A stretch of DNA of 64,000 bases from contig NZ_JAAVUY010000002.1 of assembly GCF_018449695.1 (NCBI RefSeq), positions 248,001-312,000 on the forward strand, given 5' to 3'. This DNA is from Bradyrhizobium sp. dw_411. Its GTDB lineage: Bacteria; Pseudomonadota; Alphaproteobacteria; Rhizobiales; Xanthobacteraceae. Under the pieces are notes generated by a model. That model was not told the origin of the DNA and did no database searches. It was given only the letters and a program-made list of their open reading frames with translations. Positions 1 through 8,096 of this stretch are shown piece by piece; positions within the stretch are counted from its first letter, which is position 1, and each line of letters opens with the position of its first letter. The translations under genes were made by a program, and so were the position numbers.

Positions 1-75
1 GCTGTCGTGGGATTGCCGGGAGCGAGCTGACGATTGGTGTGCAAGGATATTGGAAAAGGATATCGGAAGGTGAAT

Positions 76-1287
76 ATGAAGTTTGAGCTGAAAACAAGCG
101 CTATCCTTGCTTCCATCATTTTCCTGGGCGGAGCATCCGTTCAGGCGCAGACGCCAAATAAGCCGATCAAGATCGGCATCCTCAGCGACATGTCGAGTCT
201 TTACGCGGACCAGGCGGGTGCGGGGTCCGTCGAGGCCGCCAAGATGGCGATCGAGGATGCCGGCGGCACGTTCGGCGGCCAGCCGATTGAGCTCGTCTCT
301 GCGGATCACCAGCACAAGACCGATGTCGGCACCTCCATCGTCCGGCACTGGTTCGATGTCGATGGCGTCGATGTGGTAGCCGACATGCCAAACTCGGCGG
401 TTGCACTTGCTGTGCAGCAGATCGTCAAGGACAAGAACAAGATCGCGCTTTACGTCACCGCAGCCACGACCGAACTAACCGGCAAGCAATGCTCGCCGAA
501 TGGAATCCAGTGGGCCTATGACGCCTATTCGAATGCGGCCGGTCTTGCCAAGGCACTCGTCGCGAAAGGTGACAAGAGCTGGTATTTCCTGACGGTTGAT
601 TATGCGCTCGGTATCTCGCTGCAGAACGAGGCCTCGAAGGCGATCACGGCGCTCGGCGGCACGGTGGTCGGCAGTGCGCGCCATCCGCTGAATAATTCCG
701 ACTTCAGTTCCTTCCTGCTGCAGGCACAGGCGTCGAATGCGAAAGTGATCGCGTTTGCCAATGGAGGTTCGGACACCATCAATTCCCTCAAGCAGGCGAC
801 GGAATTCGGCTTGACCAGGGATCACGTCATCGTTGCACCCCTGGTTTATATTTCCGATATCCACAGCATGGGCCTGCCGGTGGCGCAGGGCCTGACTTTC
901 GTCGAGGGATTTTATTGGGATCTTAACGACGATACGCGCGCGTGGTCGAAGCGGTTCTTCGAACGGCGCAAGGCGATGCCAACCATGACCCATGCCGGGG
1001 TTTATTCGGCGGTGTCGCATTATCTCAAGGCCGTCAAAGCGGTCGGGACTTCCGACAGCCAGGCGGTGCTGGCCAAAATGCGTGAAATGCCGGTCGATGA
1101 CTTTTTCTCGCGAGGCGGCACGATCCGAAAGGACGGCCGCATGGTGCACGACATGCTGCTAGTGCAGGTCAAGACGCCGGTCGAATCCAAATATCCCTGG
1201 GATTATTACAAGGTGCTCGCGACGATCCCCGGCGATCAGGCGTTCCGTCCGATCGCGGAAAGCGAATGCCCGCTGGTGAAACAGTAA
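76..1287 (+). CDS. ABC transporter substrate-binding protein (Liv/Leu-Ile-Val type)
   Basis: Periplasmic solute receptor of the type I branched-chain amino acid/amide family, 403 residues. The ATG at 76 is chosen over an upstream in-frame TTG at 34 because GGAAGG lies 6 bases before it and a clear Sec signal peptide follows (basic start, hydrophobic stretch, Ala-Gln-Ala cleavage region near residue 24). The mature protein opens with the typical IKIGILSDMSS strand and the family pattern continues to the C-terminus. No permease or ATPase genes are adjacent within the window, so it is an orphan binding protein, or its partners lie upstream of the window. The ligand cannot be inferred; related receptors bind amides, urea or aromatic acids. 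Confidence 0.85.
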   Translation: MKFELKTSAILASIIFLGGASVQAQTPNKPIKIGILSDMSSLYADQAGAGSVEAAKMAIEDAGGTFGGQPIELVSADHQHKTDVGTSIVRHWFDVDGVDVVADMPNSAVALAVQQIVKDKNKIALYVTAATTELTGKQCSPNGIQWAYDAYSNAAGLAKALVAKGDKSWYFLTVDYALGISLQNEASKAITALGGTVVGSARHPLNNSDFSSFLLQAQASNAKVIAFANGGSDTINSLKQATEFGLTRDHVIVAPLVYISDIHSMGLPVAQGLTFVEGFYWDLNDDTRAWSKRFFERRKAMPTMTHAGVYSAVSHYLKAVKAVGTSDSQAVLAKMREMPVDDFFSRGGTIRKDGRMVHDMLLVQVKTPVESKYPWDYYKVLATIPGDQAFRPIAESECPLVKQ

Positions 1288-1308
1288 CCTTCGAAAAAAA
1301 GGACGTGG

Positions 1309-1331
1309 ATGGCCGGGACAGGCCCGGCCAT
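1309..1331. terminator. GC-rich hairpin after the binding-protein gene
   Basis: ATGGCCGGG and CCCGGCCAT form a 9-bp perfect stem around a 5-base loop, 22 bases after the stop codon. There is no T-tract directly after it, so it may be an intergenic palindrome of the CCGGGC class rather than a classical terminator. Confidence 0.45.
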
Positions 1332-1429
1332 GACGAGCTGGATGATCGGTTCTGGCGCGATCTGGAGTTCGGCTGGGATGTTTGCTAGGACGTTTCGACT
1401 TGATATCGGCGTCGATTGGCGAATTCGCA

Positions 1430-1936
1430 ATGAAGCTATTCATGTTTTACGTCGGCGGCGACTGCGGCAATGCGAATGTCGAATTGCATGACGTCCGCTT
1501 CTCGATCGGCAACACGCCGGAAGATTGTTACGAAGATTTGCGTCAGCAATGGTGGGGCACCCCCAAGAGCCTGCATCTGGATTGCTGGGGACCGGTGGAA
1601 CAGGCCGACGGATTCGATGTCACGCTGACGACCGAACCGTCAGGCGATCAGGCCCTCAAGCTCTTCTTCGTCAATCTCGGCGGATATAGCCCGCTGGATT
1701 TCGCCGAGCTGCACAAGAACGTCCTGATCGTGGCGCCGGACGCCGCATCGGCCAAGCAAAAGGCGCTGACGCAAACCAACGGCTGGTCGCTGCCGCACAA
1801 GGATCGCCTGTTCGAGGTTGAAAAGGCCATGGACCTGACCGCCTTGTTGCAAAGCCATGGGCGCTTTATCAGTCTGACGCCCGCGACGACTTCAAAGCCG
1901 TTCGCTTTCGAATGCGATTATCGGCCGATCGCCTGA
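1430..1936 (+). CDS. DUF1543 domain protein
   Basis: 168 residues from the ATG at 1430; the frame is open further upstream but the family similarity starts at MKLFMFYVGG. The sequence matches the DUF1543 pattern: N-terminal YVGG, then ELHDVRFSIG and a Trp-Gly motif (WWGTPKSLHLDCWGPV). A second, weaker half (FFVNLGGYSPLDFAELHKNVLIV) looks like an internal duplication of the first, as is usual for the family. No signal peptide or membrane segment, so cytoplasmic. The function of DUF1543 is unknown, and the neighbours give no clear hint. Confidence 0.75.
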   Translation: MKLFMFYVGGDCGNANVELHDVRFSIGNTPEDCYEDLRQQWWGTPKSLHLDCWGPVEQADGFDVTLTTEPSGDQALKLFFVNLGGYSPLDFAELHKNVLIVAPDAASAKQKALTQTNGWSLPHKDRLFEVEKAMDLTALLQSHGRFISLTPATTSKPFAFECDYRPIA

Positions 1937-1945
1937 GATCGCGTT

Positions 1946-3031
1946 TCACCGGCTCGCGTCCATGCTCTCCAGGAATTCCTTGACGCTGCTGACCGCGCCC
2001 GTGTTGGCCGCAATGTATCCGGGCAGGGTGGCGATCCCGGCGTGAAATTCCCCACCCTTCATGACGTCGAGCACCCGCTGCATCGGCTCGGTTTCCAGAA
2101 ACGCGCGTTTGCAGACAAAGAAATAGTCTTCAGTCAGAATCCGGATGAAATCCAGGCCGAACTGACGCGCCGCGGCTTCGACGCCGAAGCTTGCGTCTGC
2201 CATGCCGCTGGCGACATAGGCCGCGACCGCGGCATGGGTGAACTCCATCTGTTGTCCGCCCATGATTTTGGCTTCGTCGATACCGTGCAGCGCCAATAGC
2301 TGGTCGAACAAGATGCGCGTGCCGGAATCATGGTCGCGGTTGACGAAGCGGGCCTTGCGATCGACGAGGTCTTGCAATGAGGCGATGTTGAGCGGATTGC
2401 CGCGCTTGACCATCAGCCCCATCTCGCGCGTGACGAAGCTGATGACGCGGTCTTCGCGGGGATCGAGCCATTCCTTGCAAACCTGGATGCCCTGGGCGCG
2501 CAATTCGCCGCGCGGCAGATGCACGCCCGAGAGGTCGCAGGCGCCCTGTGCCAGCGACACCAATGAATTCTGGTTGCTCACGTAACGAAGATCGACACCG
2601 ATACCGGGCTCACGGTCGAGCAATTCCCGCAGTTTCGAAACCGCAAAGCCGTGGCTGGCGTGAACGCGGATCACCGATGGGCGCTGGTGCAGAAACGGCT
2701 TGATCTCGGTGGCGAGCTCCTGCGCCAGATTTTCCAGTTGCGGGCCGAGGCGCGCCTGCATGCGCTCGCCGGCCCAGACCAGCTTTTCGCCGAATGCTGT
2801 CAGTCTGGTGCCCTTGCCGCGTTGGGTTTCGACCAGCGGCACGCCGAAAAAATCGGACCATTGTTCGACCAGGTTCCAGACGTGCCGGTAGGAGAGATGG
2901 GCGTGCTCGGCCGCGCTGGTCAGTTTTCCGGTTTTTCGGATCTCGTTGAGTATTCCGAGCATGACAACCGCGGTCTGCGGGCTGCCCTCTTTGCGAAATC
3001 GCCAGACAGTTTCGATCTCGATATCCAGCAT
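1946..3031 (-). CDS. ModE/LysR-like HTH regulator with periplasmic-binding-protein-like sensor domain
   Basis: 361 residues. Residues 20-85 resemble the winged HTH of ModE and LysR proteins (ILNEIRKTGKLTSAAEHAHLSYRHVWNLVEQW, then a G-K-G-T-RLT wing). Residues 115-355 look like a type II periplasmic-binding-protein fold (IRVHASHGFAVSKL, then a second lobe with HDSGTRILFDQLL), as in molybdate/tungstate-type substrate-binding domains fused to HTHs. It is therefore a one-component sensor that probably binds a small ligand in the cytoplasm. It is divergent from the aldehyde dehydrogenase at 3146 with a 114-bp shared upstream region holding an inverted repeat, so it probably controls that gene and itself. 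The ligand is unknown. Confidence 0.75.
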   Translation of the reverse strand: MLDIEIETVWRFRKEGSPQTAVVMLGILNEIRKTGKLTSAAEHAHLSYRHVWNLVEQWSDFFGVPLVETQRGKGTRLTAFGEKLVWAGERMQARLGPQLENLAQELATEIKPFLHQRPSVIRVHASHGFAVSKLRELLDREPGIGVDLRYVSNQNSLVSLAQGACDLSGVHLPRGELRAQGIQVCKEWLDPREDRVISFVTREMGLMVKRGNPLNIASLQDLVDRKARFVNRDHDSGTRILFDQLLALHGIDEAKIMGGQQMEFTHAAVAAYVASGMADASFGVEAAARQFGLDFIRILTEDYFFVCKRAFLETEPMQRVLDVMKGGEFHAGIATLPGYIAANTGAVSSVKEFLESMDASR

Positions 3032-3065
3032 GGGTGTCTCAGTATTATGAATTATGCTTCATATA

Positions 3066-3086
3066 TGTGTGAGCCATAGGCACACA
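3066..3086. promoter_or_regulatory. Inverted repeat in the regulator/aldehyde dehydrogenase intergenic region
   Basis: TGTGTG and CACACA half-sites separated by 9 bases lie in the 114-bp AT-rich region between the divergent regulator and aldehyde dehydrogenase. The position suits an operator for the PBP-domain regulator. Only one copy is visible, so this is tentative. Confidence 0.4.
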
Positions 3087-3145
3087 ATATCATATTTTAT
3101 ACTGCAAATATCCTCCTAAGTTAAAGAACAAGAACCGGAGGAAAT

Positions 3146-4636
3146 ATGATGTCGATTGCATATGACTATGCCCAAGACCACTCAACCGTCATTCCAGCCT
3201 CCAGGGACAGGCTGCTGCTGATCGATGGCCGACGGGTCCCGTCCGCCTCGGGCCGCACCTTCAAATCCATCAATCCCGCGACCGAACAGGTCATTGCGAC
3301 CGTCGCTGAAGGCAACGAGATCGATGTCGATCTCGCGGTTGCCGCGGCACGCCGTGCCTTCGAAGGCCCCTGGCGCACGATGCGCGCCTCCGAGCGCGGT
3401 CACATCCTGCTCAAATGGGCGGATCTTCTGAAAATCCATGCCGACGAAATCGCCGAACTCGAAAGCCTCGACGCCGGAAAGCCTATCTCAGCGGTGCTTC
3501 GGCAGGACCTGCCGGCGGCGATCGATACGCTGACATACTATGCCGGTTGGGCGGACAAGATCAGCGGCGAAGTGGTGCCGACCCGCGACGATGCGCTGAC
3601 CTATACCATTCGTGAACCTGTCGGCGTGGTGGCGGCGATCGTGCCCTGGAACTTCCCGCTGATGATCGGGATGTGGAAGCTGGCGCCGGCACTGGCCTGC
3701 GGTTGTACGATCGTGATGAAGCCGGCCGAACTGACGTCGTTGTCGGCGCTGCGCATCGGCGAACTCGCACTGGAGGCGGGCCTGCCGCCGGGCGTGCTCA
3801 ATATCGTCACCGGTCCCGGCCGGGTGGTCGGCGATGCCCTCGTCAATCATCCCGACGTCGACAAGGTGACGTTCACTGGATCGCCGGGTGTTGGCCGCGG
3901 CATCATGAAGGGCGCGGCGGGTAATTTCAAACGCGTGTCGCTGGAGCTCGGCGGCAAATCCGCCAACGTGATCTTCGACGATGCGGATCTGGATGCGGCA
4001 TCCAAGGCGGCCGCGGCCGGTATCTTCTTCAACGCCGGGCAGGTGTGCTCGGCCGGCTCGCGCGTGCTGGTCCAGGAGAAGGCGTATGACGAGGTGGTCG
4101 AGCGGCTGACGGCGCGGGCGAAATCGCTGCGCATCGGCGACCCCAGCGATCGCGCGACCGTGCTCGGGCCGGTGATCTCCGAAAAGCAGATGAAGAGCAT
4201 TCTCGATTATGTCGATATCGGCCAGAAGGAAGGCGCCATGCTGACGACCGGTGGCCAGCGCGTCGGCGACCGTGGCTATTTCATCAGCCCGGCGGTGTTT
4301 GCCAACGTCGCGCACGAGATGCGTATCTCGCAGGAAGAGATATTCGGCCCGGTGGTCAGCGTCATCAAATTCCGTGACGAAGCTGACGCGCTGCGGATTG
4401 CCAACGGCACGGCCTATAGCCTCGCCGCCGGCGTCTGGAGCCGTGACATGGGACGGGTGCAGCGCTTCACCAAGAAGGCGAGGGCCGGCACGGTCTGGAT
4501 CAATACCTACGGCTATACCGATGTGCGGTTGCCGTGGGGCGGCGAGCGCGATTCCGGTCTGGGCCGCGAACACGGCACCGCCGCGATCGATAATTTTACC
4601 GAGCCAAAGGCCGTCTGGATGAACCTCAACGTCTGA
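3146..4636 (+). CDS. Aldehyde dehydrogenase family protein
   Basis: NAD(P)-dependent oxidation of an aldehyde to the acid; 496 residues, the normal length for the classical ALDH superfamily. Visible motifs are the cofactor region VPWNFPLMIGMWKLAPAL, VTFTGSPGVGRGI, the general-base Glu in LELGGKS (about residue 266) and the catalytic Cys in FFNAGQVCSAGSRV (about residue 300), then EEIFGPVVSV. The Shine-Dalgarno CGGAGG precedes two tandem ATG codons at 3146 and 3149, so the exact start may differ by one residue. It is divergent from a ligand-sensing regulator, which suggests substrate-inducible expression. Similarity to betaine-aldehyde and phenylacetaldehyde dehydrogenases does not fix the substrate. 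Confidence 0.9.
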   Translation: MMSIAYDYAQDHSTVIPASRDRLLLIDGRRVPSASGRTFKSINPATEQVIATVAEGNEIDVDLAVAAARRAFEGPWRTMRASERGHILLKWADLLKIHADEIAELESLDAGKPISAVLRQDLPAAIDTLTYYAGWADKISGEVVPTRDDALTYTIREPVGVVAAIVPWNFPLMIGMWKLAPALACGCTIVMKPAELTSLSALRIGELALEAGLPPGVLNIVTGPGRVVGDALVNHPDVDKVTFTGSPGVGRGIMKGAAGNFKRVSLELGGKSANVIFDDADLDAASKAAAAGIFFNAGQVCSAGSRVLVQEKAYDEVVERLTARAKSLRIGDPSDRATVLGPVISEKQMKSILDYVDIGQKEGAMLTTGGQRVGDRGYFISPAVFANVAHEMRISQEEIFGPVVSVIKFRDEADALRIANGTAYSLAAGVWSRDMGRVQRFTKKARAGTVWINTYGYTDVRLPWGGERDSGLGREHGTAAIDNFTEPKAVWMNLNV

Positions 4637-4673
4637 GGATTCGGCTCTCGCAGGAGGGATCGGTGAAAGATCA

Positions 4674-4705
4674 AACGCGGGCCGCAGGGCCCGCGTTTTC
4701 GTTTT
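4674..4705 (+). terminator. Rho-independent terminator of the aldehyde dehydrogenase
   Basis: A 10-bp perfect stem (AACGCGGGCC/GGCCCGCGTT) with a GCAG loop is followed by a T-rich tract, 38 bases after the stop codon. Confidence 0.8.
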
Positions 4706-4714
4706 GAAAAAGAA

Positions 4715-4751
4715 AAAGCCGCCAAGCGAAATGTCATCGCTTGACGGCTTT
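4715..4751. terminator. Second hairpin between convergent aldehyde dehydrogenase genes
   Basis: AAAGCCGCCAAGCGA pairs with TCGCTTGACGGCTTT (one mismatch) around a 7-base loop. A-rich DNA lies on the left and T bases on the right, so it could also stop transcripts coming from the minus-strand aldehyde dehydrogenase. Confidence 0.5.
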
Positions 4752-4878
4752 GCGGCTGGGGGGGACCGCCCGGACGGGGACATGTCCGGTGCGGCGTTGC
4801 TAGCATCGCCTGACGGCGGCCTCTGTGAACGAGATCACACGTCGTCGCACAAAAGGCCGTTGTCCATAGTTTGCCGTA

Positions 4879-6372
4879 TCAGGTCTTGATCCAGACCGCC
4901 TTGACGTTGAGGTATTCTTCCAGATGCTGCTTGCCGGACTCGCGGCCGTAACCGCTCATCTTGTAGCCGCCGAACGGCACCGCCGGGTCCATCGCCTGAT
5001 AGCAATTGACCCAGACCGAGCCGGCACGCAGCGCTTGGGCGACGCGGTGTGCCTTGCTGACGTCCTTGGTCCAGACTCCGCTACCCAATCCGAACGTGGT
5101 CGCGTTGGCGCGCTGGATCAATTCGTCGCTGTCCTTGAACGAGATCGCCGAGATCACCGGCCCGAAAATCTCCTCCTGCGCGATCCGCATATTGTCCTGC
5201 ACGTTGGCGAACACGGTCGGAGGCACGAAGTATCCCTTCGACAGTGCACCTTCGGTCAGCCTGGCGCCGCCGGCCAGCGCCTGAGCGCCTTCCTTGCGGC
5301 CGATGTCGAGATAGCCGGAGACGCGCTCCATCTGCTGCGCCGACACCAGCGGCCCGATCTGGGTGTTGGGATCGAGGCCGTTGCCGACCTGCAGCTTCTT
5401 GCCATATTCAGCGACGCGGCCGACGAATTCGTCATAGACCTTGCTTTCGACGAACAGCCTTGTGCCCGCGCTGCAGATCTGGCCCGAATTGGCGAACACC
5501 GCCATCGCCGCGCCTGGCACCGCCGCATCGAGATCGGCGTCGGCGAACACGATGTCCGGCGACTTGCCGCCGAGTTCGAGCGACACCCGCTTCAGATTGC
5601 CGGCGGACGCCCGGATGATGGATTGTCCGGTGACGTGCGAGCCGGTGAAGGCGACCTTGTCGACGCCGAGATGCGAGGCCAGCGCCGCGCCTGCGGTATC
5701 GCCGAATCCCGGCACGACGTTGACGACGCCGGGCGGAATGCCGGCTTCCATCACGAGTTCGGCCAGCCGCAGCGAAGTCAGCGGCGCTTCCTCGGCAGGC
5801 TTGAGAATGACGGTGCAGCCGGTCGCAATCGCGGGGCCGATTTTCCAGACGCTGGCGCCGAGCGGGCCGTTCCAGGGAATGATCGCGCCGACGACCCCGA
5901 CGGGTTCTTTCAGCGTGTAGGAAAAGATATCGCCGGGGAGCGAGTTCTCGATGGTCTCGCCGTGCAGCGACGTGGCCTGCCCCGCGTAATACCGCAGCAT
6001 CCCGAGCACGCGCTGCTTGTTGCCGCGGGTGCGGCTGATCGGCGCGCCCATGTCGAGCGTGTCGAGTTGCGAAAGTTCCTCAAAATTCTTCTCGACGAGG
6101 TCGGCGAGCTTGAGCAGCAGATTCTGCCGCTCGAACGGCTTGACCTTGCTCCACGGTCCCCCAAAAGCCCGGCGGGCTGCCGCAACTGCGCGATTGATGT
6201 CTTCGGCGTCGCCCTCGGCGACGGTGGCCAGCAGTTCGCCGGTTGCGGGATTGTGCGTCTCGAAGCGTTTGCCGGATGCGGCGTCGATCCATTTGCCGTC
6301 GATCAGCATCTTCTTGTAGGAGCCGTCGGCATAGGGATGGCGTGAGATCGGCACAGGATGCGCTACGTTCAT
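4879..6372 (-). CDS. Aldehyde dehydrogenase family protein
   Basis: 497 residues from the ATG at 6372, preceded by GGGAG; an in-frame start at 6393 has no better signal. The ALDH fold is complete: AIIPWNGPLGASVWKIGPAI, VAFTGSHVTGQSI, LELGGKSPDIVFADADLD with the general-base Glu, and SGQICSAGTRL with the catalytic Cys, then EEIFGPVISAISF. It is transcribed towards the first aldehyde dehydrogenase and is only a moderately related paralogue. Substrate unknown. It is a theoretical source for the missing aldehyde oxidation step of the pyridine pathway 45 kb away, but nothing in the sequence links them. Confidence 0.9.
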   Translation of the reverse strand: MNVAHPVPISRHPYADGSYKKMLIDGKWIDAASGKRFETHNPATGELLATVAEGDAEDINRAVAAARRAFGGPWSKVKPFERQNLLLKLADLVEKNFEELSQLDTLDMGAPISRTRGNKQRVLGMLRYYAGQATSLHGETIENSLPGDIFSYTLKEPVGVVGAIIPWNGPLGASVWKIGPAIATGCTVILKPAEEAPLTSLRLAELVMEAGIPPGVVNVVPGFGDTAGAALASHLGVDKVAFTGSHVTGQSIIRASAGNLKRVSLELGGKSPDIVFADADLDAAVPGAAMAVFANSGQICSAGTRLFVESKVYDEFVGRVAEYGKKLQVGNGLDPNTQIGPLVSAQQMERVSGYLDIGRKEGAQALAGGARLTEGALSKGYFVPPTVFANVQDNMRIAQEEIFGPVISAISFKDSDELIQRANATTFGLGSGVWTKDVSKAHRVAQALRAGSVWVNCYQAMDPAVPFGGYKMSGYGRESGKQHLEEYLNVKAVWIKT

Positions 6373-6626
6373 GATGTTCTGCTCCCTTGGCATCGGACCT
6401 CTTGGCGAAGGTCATTTTTGTAAATTCGTTGTAGCGGCAAGACTACATTGAGTTTCGTGACGAGGTAAAGGCGGCGAGCGGGCGATCGCGCATGCCGGAA
6501 CGAACACCTCATATGCTTATTTTGCGGAAGCCGCTGCCCGATTTTGGTGCTGTTTCAGGCATTTGAACGGCTGCCGGGCATATTGCCAGCGGGTGGAATG
6601 CAGGCTATCGTTATATCCAATAGAAT

Positions 6627-7919
6627 ATGACGTTTCCTGGAACGATTCTTGTGTCTGACCTGTCTGTCGTCCATCACCATCATCGGACTGTGACGAGTGC
6701 CCTGTTACCTCGTCTGGGAGGCGATCTGGCGCCTCTTGTCGTCACCGACGTAAAGGGCCGAAGATCCAAGATCTGGGATATCGCGCCGTCGCTGCATTGC
6801 TCCATCATCGGGACGTGTTTGTCCGCCGCCGAGTTGCGTCAATTTTTCGCCAAGCTCGGTGACACCGAGGCCAAAACGGCGTCCGACAATATCCTGCATG
6901 GCCGCGGCGTGCGGGCCGCGGGCAAGCACGACCTCGTCGGAAAATTATTGAACAAGATGCTGGACAATCGCCATGAGGCATTGATCCGGCGTTTTGCCAA
7001 AGTCTCCAGCGTGGCCGACGTGCGAGCGCTCTGGCTTGAGGCGTTCGAGCAGGGGAATATCCCCGGTGGCTACTGGGCCGTTCTAACGCATCCCGCGACC
7101 GATCGTCCGCTTGTCGAGGATGCGTTTGGTCAGGTCCACATGCTGTCGCATATGGTTGGCTCGTCCAATCGGGTCGACATCACGCGGTTGCGTACGCTCG
7201 AGCTTGAACTCGGCGACCGCGACGAGAAGATTTCCCGGCAGGAGGCGCGCCTCTCCGAGAGCGCGCGCGAGCGCGCTGAATTGGTGCGCAAGGTCGAAGG
7301 CCTCGAAATGGAGGTTCGCCGGCGCGAATCGACGGAACGAACCGCTGCGGAAGTGATATCGGGCGCCGTGACCGCCGCCACGCTGCTGCAGCGGCTGGAT
7401 GCGGAGAAGGCGCATGCGAGTGCATTGGCCGCACGGGTCGCGGAGCTCGAAGGCGAGCTCGAAAAGGCGCACAAGTTTTCGGCGGCGCTCAACAAGCAAA
7501 ACGACCAGCTTCAGCGCGAAGTGGTGGCGCTCGAAGCCGAACTCAAGATCGATGACGCGGACGCGCCGGCCGCTAAGGTCGAACGCGATCTCGACGGCCT
7601 GACCGTGCTGTATGTCGGCGGACGCCCGGGGCTGATCGATCAGTTGAAAGCGGTTGTCGCGAGGCGAGGCGGAATATTCCTGTCTCACGACGGGGGCATT
7701 GAAGAAAATCTCGCGACCTTGCCGGGTTTGATAAGCCGGGCCGATGCCGCCTTCTTTCCGATGGACTGCATCAGCCATTCGGCGGTCGGGCACGTCAAGA
7801 AATATTGCCGCGACGGACACAAGCCGTTCATGCCGCTTCGAAGCGCGAGCGTGGCGAGTTTTGTGGCCGCGATCGACCGCCGCGATGTCCTGAAAAGCCC
7901 GCAACTGGCCCAGGTCTGA
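6627..7919 (+). CDS. DUF2325 domain protein with central coiled coil
   Basis: 430 residues. The N-terminal 140 residues are uncharacterised and carry a run of four His at residues 16-19. Residues about 185-310 are a long heptad-rich coiled coil (LELELGDRDEKISRQEARL onwards). Residues about 325-425 match DUF2325, recognised by LTVLYVGGRPGLIDQLKAVV, a conserved ISH and the later Cys-Lys-Pro pattern (KYCRDGHKPFMPLRS). No signal peptide. DUF2325 proteins have no settled function. The start has a poor ribosome-binding site, so the true N-terminus is uncertain. It is flanked by oppositely oriented or unrelated genes. Confidence 0.75.
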   Translation: MTFPGTILVSDLSVVHHHHRTVTSALLPRLGGDLAPLVVTDVKGRRSKIWDIAPSLHCSIIGTCLSAAELRQFFAKLGDTEAKTASDNILHGRGVRAAGKHDLVGKLLNKMLDNRHEALIRRFAKVSSVADVRALWLEAFEQGNIPGGYWAVLTHPATDRPLVEDAFGQVHMLSHMVGSSNRVDITRLRTLELELGDRDEKISRQEARLSESARERAELVRKVEGLEMEVRRRESTERTAAEVISGAVTAATLLQRLDAEKAHASALAARVAELEGELEKAHKFSAALNKQNDQLQREVVALEAELKIDDADAPAAKVERDLDGLTVLYVGGRPGLIDQLKAVVARRGGIFLSHDGGIEENLATLPGLISRADAAFFPMDCISHSAVGHVKKYCRDGHKPFMPLRSASVASFVAAIDRRDVLKSPQLAQV

Positions 7920-8065
7920 ATCCAGCACGCCAATTTTTGCGCTGCCGGCCGCCAAACTCCATCCTGAAAAAGAAAATGTGATCCCGGAAACGGGATTGCG
8001 GAAGAGCGCTTGACGGCTGGTGTGGTTACAATCGAACGCGATAGGGATCGATGATCGATCCGGCA

Positions 8066-8085
8066 TTGATGGCCATGGCCATCAA
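8066..8085. promoter_or_regulatory. 20-bp perfect palindrome before the sorbosone-dehydrogenase-like gene
   Basis: TTGATGGCCATGGCCATCAA is a perfect 20-bp palindrome 11 bases before the start codon and touching the ribosome-binding region (GAGGA at 8088). A nearby GATCGAT repeat at 8047-8061 is also dyad symmetric. It may be an operator or a leader hairpin affecting translation. Confidence 0.5.
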
Positions 8086-8096
8086 GCGAGGAACGG

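Noticed and set aside
3488..4783. 431-residue minus-strand frame
   Set aside because: Antisense to the aldehyde dehydrogenase, His/Arg-rich composition typical of GC-rich shadows.
4924..6345. 473-residue plus-strand frame
   Set aside because: Antisense to the second aldehyde dehydrogenase; no recognisable domain.
8010..8032. TTGACG and TACAAT as a promoter for the sorbosone-type gene
   Set aside because: The spacer is only 11 bases, too short for sigma-70.
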